Shown one piece after another: positions 59,988-64,000 of a stretch of DNA of 64,000 nt. The first letter of the stretch is position 1; every line of letters starts with the position of its first letter. The stretch is from contig NZ_ACQA01000001.1 in the NCBI RefSeq assembly GCF_000182645.1, forward strand, positions 2,360,001-2,424,000, written 5' to 3'. Under the pieces are notes generated by a model. The model was not told the DNA's origin, made no database searches, and worked only from the letters and a program-made list of their open reading frames with translations. This DNA is from Brucella intermedia LMG 3301. Its GTDB lineage: Bacteria; Pseudomonadota; Alphaproteobacteria; Rhizobiales; Rhizobiaceae. The translations under genes were made by a program, and so were the position numbers.

Positions 59988-60618
59988 TTAGCAAAAACCT
60001 GCCTGCTTGAGCAATTGATAAGCCTGAATAACATCGCGAAATCTCTCTTCCGATCCGCGATCACCACCATTCGCATCCGGATGGTGCTGCTTTACCAACT
60101 CTTTATAGCGCGCCTTGATCTTATCGCCAGTCGAATTTGGTTCAAGACCGAGGGTGGCCAGCGCCTTTATTTCCAGCGTGCGGGGTTTGCGCTGCGCCTT
60201 CTGGCCCGGCGCATGTCCCTTCGCTTCCTTGAAAAGATTGAAGGGATCGCGGATGCGGTTGTGATAGGAGGCCGAACCTGACCGCATCTTGGCCACGTCG
60301 GGCGAGGTGCGCGCCTTGGCGGTGGAATTCGCCGTCGTCGACCAGGTCGGGCGGTGGCCGGTGATCGCATCCTTCTGGAATTTCGCGATGTCGCCATCGG
60401 AAAGACCGGAGAAGTAATTGAAATTCTTGTTATATTCCCGCACATGGTCGATGCAGAAGCGGAAATATTCGCCTTCACGCATCCGCCCCACAGGGCGCGC
60501 GATGCGTGCCCGGCTTGTCGCAACCATCCCACTGGCAGCAGGGTGCTGAAGACTTCGCTTCCGCGGTCTTCTTGGGCTTGATGCGGATACTGTCGAAAAA
60601 TTTTGAGTTCGTTGTCAT
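59988..60618 (-). CDS. J-domain (DnaJ-like) protein (frame broken by one extra base at 60493-60495)
   Basis: The ATG at 60618 opens a frame (MTTNSKFFDSIRIKPKK) with a Cys cluster (CCQWDGC) that runs into a stop soon after GTHRAP. Removing one base from the GGG run at 60493-60495 joins it to GRMREGEYFRFCIDHVREYNK and gives 209 residues, typical of the Rhizobiales family with an N-terminal Cys-rich part and a C-terminal J domain (ALATLGLEP, HPD motif in KQHHPDANGG). It should stimulate an Hsp70 chaperone. An internal ATG at 60527 would give a 179-residue form. It is divergent from bolA. Confidence 0.85.
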
Positions 60619-60803
60619 CGAATCGAATTATGCGGATTATCAGTTGCTGAACAAGAATTGACATTTCGTCCGGTCGGGCTTTTGGCCATTTCAACTGGGC
60701 GAAATTTTGAAGCGGAGTGCTTTCCTGTGCGGATTTGCCCCACCTTTGCCGCCGAAGCAGCGTTATATGAGGCACAGCGTCTATATGGGGAGAAGTGGCT
60801 CAA

Positions 60804-61118
60804 ATGTCCATTCACAATAGCAAACAAAGCGCGATGGAAGCGAAACTGACCACGGCTTTCGCTCCCCAGCGCCTTGAAGTCATTAACGAAAGCCACCTCC
60901 ACGCCGGCCATCACCATGAGGATCGCGGTCATCATGAAGTCTATGACGGCACCGGCGAAACGCATTTCCGCATCCGCATCGTTGCCGACGCCTTTGCCGG
61001 AATGAGTCGCATCGAGCGCCACCGCGCCATCAACGCGCTGTTGAAGGAAGAACTGGAGAGCGGCGTCCACGCGCTGGCGCTTGAGCCTTCCGCCCCCGGG
61101 GAAGCAACGCGGCGCTGA
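60804..61118 (+). CDS. bolA: BolA-family protein
   Basis: This 104-residue protein has the BolA fold: LEVINESHLHAGHHH, GETHFRIRIVADAFAG and SRIERHRAINALLKEEL. The invariant His of the helix-turn-helix-like region is present, and a His-rich loop (HLHAGHHHEDRGHHE) could bind metal or Fe-S with a glutaredoxin. A GTG nine bases upstream is an alternative start. It diverges from the J-domain gene, a common pairing in this order. Confidence 0.92.
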   Translation: MSIHNSKQSAMEAKLTTAFAPQRLEVINESHLHAGHHHEDRGHHEVYDGTGETHFRIRIVADAFAGMSRIERHRAINALLKEELESGVHALALEPSAPGEATRR

Positions 61119-61336
61119 AGATTTTTCGGAACAGGGCATGTCTTCCGAAAGCGGAAATCGTTTCGGGTAAAGCCAGGCGCAAAGCCGGTCGGATGGAGCA
61201 TCTCCGCGTTTCAATCGAAACGGAAATACTCTGGAGCCGGACCCTTCGGCTGTGCCTAGCAGCCGGGACCGGGAGGGCAACTTATCGCTGAGCCCTATCA
61301 GGAAACAGGCTATCCAGAGCCCGCCCCAAAACATGC

Positions 61337-61358
61337 AAAGCGCCCTTTCGGGCGCTTT
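61337..61358 (+). terminator. intrinsic terminator downstream of bolA
   Basis: AAAGCGCCC and GGGCGCTTT pair around a TTC-type loop and end in TTTT. It is about 220 bases after the bolA stop; the space between holds an AGAGC-type inverted repeat (61197-61235) and several small GC hairpins. Confidence 0.8.
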
Positions 61359-61696
61359 TGCTATGCATCCAATGCCATGCGATCAAATCGATCGAACTTC
61401 GCGGAGAAAAGCAATTTCAGAATAGCATCCGATGTTGGCACAAATAGAGAAGGCTGTATCTATCTCATTATAAAGCATGTGATATGAAATTTCTCCGCAG
61501 TTTTCGTATCAGAACATAAGCTATCTACAATGAACGGTATCGCATGCTTATAGATGAACATGCCTGCCGCAATACAACCCTAGTAATACATAAATCCGGC
61601 GCTATTTCAAATGAAATATTCTATGCTTAAATAGAGCACGACCAGCGTTTATTAGTAATATTTGTTATTACTGTCTTCCTGCTGCCATTTCGTCTT
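61359..61696. other. AT-rich gene-free stretch between bolA and the CNNM-type gene
   Basis: This 338-base stretch is visibly richer in A and T than any neighbouring sequence and contains no protein-like frame. Near its end AGTAATA-TTTGT-TATTACT (61654-61672) is a perfect 7-bp inverted repeat 24 bases beyond the stop of the minus-strand gene; it lacks a U run but may act as its terminator. Confidence 0.5.
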
Positions 61697-63007
61697 CTAT
61701 CGGCGCGGCACCGCCGCGACGATGGGGGCCGGTTTTCCATCGGCGTCGAGCGGCACGATGCGCAACCGCGTCAGGCGGTTCCTTTCCTTCTTGAGCACAG
61801 AAAAGCGTTTCCCGTAAAAGGTGAAGGCCTGCTTCACTTCCGGGATTGTCTGCGTCTCATGAATGACCAGACCGGCGATTGTGGTCGCCTCCTCATCCGG
61901 CAGGTGCCAGTCGAGCGCGCGGTTGATATCGCGAATCGGCAGCGAGCCGTCGACGATCACCGAACCGTCAGGCTGCAGACGAACGCCCTGCATGTCGATA
62001 TCGTGCTCGTCGGCAATATCGCCGACGATTTCCTCCAGGATATCCTCGAGCGTCACCAAGCCCTGCACATCGCCATATTCGTCGACAACGATGGCAATGT
62101 GGGCCTTGCGGCGGAGAAAAGCGTCGAGCTGGTCCTGCAATGTCGTTGTGTCGGGCACGAACCACGGCTTGCGCGCGACCTTCATGATGTCGATGCGGGT
62201 GAAATCATTGTCGACGTCGTAAAGTGCGCGCAACAGGTCCTTGGTATGGATGATGCCGACGATATTGTCGATATCGTCGCGCCAGAGCGGCATGCGCGTG
62301 TGCGGGCTGGCCAGAATATCGCGCACGATCTCTTCCGCCGCGGCATCGGCATTGACGGTGCCCATCGAGGTCCGGTGCACCATCACGTCGCTGACTTCCA
62401 GCTCCTTGAGGTCGAGGAGGCCGCCAAGCTGATCGCGGTCTTCCTTGATGAGCGACTTGTCGCGATGCAGCACCTCGACCGCGCCGCGCAATTCCTCCTG
62501 CGGGCTCAACATGGACCGGCCCGCGGCAAGATTGACGCCGCAGAGCCTCAGGATCGCGCGCACGATCCAGTTCACTGCGGCAGAAACCGGCCCGAGGATC
62601 AGCACCACCAGCGAAACGCTGCGCGCAACGACAAGCGAAAACCGGTCGGGACCGGAGATCGCCCAGGATTTCGGCAGCACTTCAGCGAAGATGACCAGAA
62701 TGACCGTCATCGCGAGCGTCGCATAGGCGACGCCCGCATCGCCGAACAGGTTGAGGAAAATGCTGGTGGCAATCGAGGAGGCCAGAATATTGGCGAGGTT
62801 GTTGCCGATCAGAAGCACGCCGATCAAGCGGTCGCGACGGCTGATGAGCCGCTGGACCAGTCCCGCGCGCTCGTCGCCATTATGCTCGAGCGTGAGCATT
62901 CTGGCCCGCGATGCCGCCGTCAGCGCCGTTTCGGAGCCTGAAAAGAATCCGGAAAGAATGACGCAGAGCAGGATAATGCCGCACAGAACCCAGAGCTCGA
63001 AAGCCAT
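61697..63007 (-). CDS. CNNM/CorC-type membrane protein (HlyC/CorC family)
   Basis: This 436-residue protein has an N-terminal CNNM domain with three to four helices (FFSGSETALTAASRARM, LLIGNNLANILASSIATS), a tandem CBS pair (VSDVMVHRTSM, VVDEYGDVQGLVTLEDILEEIVGDI) and a C-terminal CorC/HlyC domain (DGSLPIRDINRAL). Homologues take part in magnesium or cobalt transport or resistance. It lies 89 bases after aroB on the same strand. Confidence 0.92.
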   Translation of the reverse strand: MAFELWVLCGIILLCVILSGFFSGSETALTAASRARMLTLEHNGDERAGLVQRLISRRDRLIGVLLIGNNLANILASSIATSIFLNLFGDAGVAYATLAMTVILVIFAEVLPKSWAISGPDRFSLVVARSVSLVVLILGPVSAAVNWIVRAILRLCGVNLAAGRSMLSPQEELRGAVEVLHRDKSLIKEDRDQLGGLLDLKELEVSDVMVHRTSMGTVNADAAAEEIVRDILASPHTRMPLWRDDIDNIVGIIHTKDLLRALYDVDNDFTRIDIMKVARKPWFVPDTTTLQDQLDAFLRRKAHIAIVVDEYGDVQGLVTLEDILEEIVGDIADEHDIDMQGVRLQPDGSVIVDGSLPIRDINRALDWHLPDEEATTIAGLVIHETQTIPEVKQAFTFYGKRFSVLKKERNRLTRLRIVPLDADGKPAPIVAAVPRR

Positions 63008-63096
63008 TCGCCTTGTCCTCTTGCTTCGTATCTAGTGGATTTTCGAATTTGACCTTTGAAACAGCATCGCATTCAGGCGGCATTCAAATGTCGAAT

Positions 63097-64000
63097 TTAG
63101 TCCACCAGACGGTCTTTCAAAAATTCCAGCACGGCTGCCGGCGGAACATCCTTGGCAATGAAGGACTGGCCGATACCGCGTGTCAGGATGAAGGTGAGCG
63201 CGCCGCGCGCCACTTTCTTGTCCTGCGCAATATAATCCATCAGTTTTTCCGCAGACGGCAAGCCGCCTGGCACATCCGACAGGCGGTATGGCAGGCCGAC
63301 GGCTTTCAGATGCCTCTCGACGCGCTCCGCATCCTCGATGCCGCACAGATTCATCTTGACGGAGAAGCGATGGGCCAGCGCCATGCCGATGGCGACACCT
63401 TCGCCATGCACGAGGCGGGTTGAATCGTAGCCCGTCGCCGTTTCCAGCGCGTGGCCGAAAGTATGGCCGAGATTGAGCAGCGCCCGGTCGCCGGTCTCGC
63501 GCTCGTCGCGCGCAACGACAGCCGCCTTGCAGCGGCAGGATTCGGCGATGGCTTGCGTCCGCGCCGCGCCGCCGGAGAAAACCTCCTGCCAGTTCCGTTC
63601 CAGCCATTCGAAGAAGTCAGGGCGGTCGATCAGGCCATATTTCGCGACCTCCGCATAACCGGCGCGGAACTCGCGCGGGCTCAGCGTATCGAGGACTTCC
63701 GTATCGGCCAGAACCCAGTTGCGGCTGATAGAAGACGCCGACGAGGTTCTTGCCGTGCGCCGTGTTGATCCCCGTCTTGCCGCCGACCGAGGAATCGACC
63801 TGCGACAGGAGCGAGGTCGGCATCTGCACGAAATTCATGCCGCGCCGAACGATACCGGCAACGAAACCGGACAGGTCGCCAACCACGCCGCCGCCGAAAG
63901 CCACGACCGCATCGCCGCGTTCCAGCCGCGCCGCCAGCACGGCATTGGTGACCGTTTCAAGCGTGCCGAATGACTTGGATTTCTCGCCCGGCGCAACGAT
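63097..64000 (-). CDS. aroB: 3-dehydroquinate synthase, 3' part (window edge; frame broken by one extra base at 63714-63716)
   Basis: The gene runs off the window end, so the N-terminus is missing. Seen are [37 protein letters not shown] and [17 protein letters not shown] (NAD and substrate sites). After the break come [26 protein letters not shown] with zinc His residues and [14 protein letters not shown]. The enzyme makes dehydroquinate in the shikimate pathway. At FYQPQL the minus strand has GGG where GG restores [12 protein letters not shown]; otherwise the frame is lost for the C-terminal 40%. Confidence 0.93.

Noticed and set aside
60615..61334. 239-codon minus-strand frame over bolA beginning with a hydrophobic segment
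   Set aside because: Most of it lies antisense to bolA, and the rest crosses the bolA terminator approach and a palindromic repeat; the translation has no protein-like continuity.
61236..61336. GC-rich hairpin-forming stretch after bolA as a structured RNA gene (SRP, 6S or RNase P RNA)
   Set aside because: I looked for the conserved SRP and RNase P cores and did not find them on either strand, and the 6S location is wrong; several small hairpins alone do not support a call.

Overview
This is a gene-dense, GC-rich alphaproteobacterial chromosome segment of the order Rhizobiales, family Brucellaceae. The clearest marker is an almost textbook Omp19 lipoprotein (44393..44932). The Rhizobiales-type mdh-sucCDAB-(lpdA) and sdhCDAB clusters, the aerobic cobaltochelatase pair cobS/cobT, and palindromic repeats resembling Brucella Bru-RS elements agree with this. 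As far as I recall the classical Brucella Omp19 sequence, the protein here differs at several positions, so an Ochrobactrum-type (free-living Brucella sensu lato) genome is the better guess. The window is core genome: I see no prophage, insertion sequence, CRISPR array, tRNA or rRNA.

Layout. 0-10 kb: end of an EVE-domain gene, a small methyltransferase, a DMT exporter divergent from a MocR-type regulator, a xanthine/uracil-type NCS2 permease with a structured leader and a TTG start, an L,D-transpeptidase-fold protein, a CenR-like response regulator followed by a lone cyclic-nucleotide-binding protein, an ABC-F ATPase and exonuclease III. 9.5-18 kb: lolA, ftsK, amtB (with a candidate sigma-54 promoter and no adjacent glnK), tesB, a UbiH-family hydroxylase, an OsmC protein and a VOC protein. 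18-24 kb: sdhCDAB, trailed by a 97-bp tandem repeat that carries copies of the sdhB 3' end; then an acetyltransferase, a small secreted protein and a GGDEF cyclase. 24-31 kb: leuC, rplS, a DUF4260 protein, trmD, rimM, xerC, a TraB/GumN protein and two small orphans. 31-43 kb: the TCA block mdh-sucC-sucD-sucA-sucB, then MAPEG, LysE and secreted-protein genes, then lpdA, all on the minus strand. 43-51 kb: zapE, omp19, then dapF-mtaB-ftsY-yciB-gloB as a tightly coupled plus-strand run. 51-56 kb: a Zn/Cd/Pb-type P-type ATPase divergent from its MerR regulator over a classic 19-bp-spacer promoter, a DUF3108 protein and rpmB. 56-64 kb: a queuosine-precursor transporter, cobT, cobS, a J-domain protein, bolA, a CNNM/CorC-type protein and the 3' part of aroB.

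Quality signal. Six genes (ftsK, the UbiH-family gene, the MAPEG gene, yciB, the J-domain gene, aroB) are each broken by exactly one extra G or C inside a short G/C run. Deleting that one base restores a family-typical protein in every case. Two of the genes would be expected to be essential or central, and all six changes are of the same kind. Homopolymer errors in the underlying assembly are therefore the most likely explanation, and real gene decay is unlikely. I did not find a convincing new multi-gene system. The most interesting non-gene signals are the sdhB 3'-end repeat, the structured permease leader, the MocR and MerR operators, the putative RpoN promoter of amtB, and families of short palindromic repeats.
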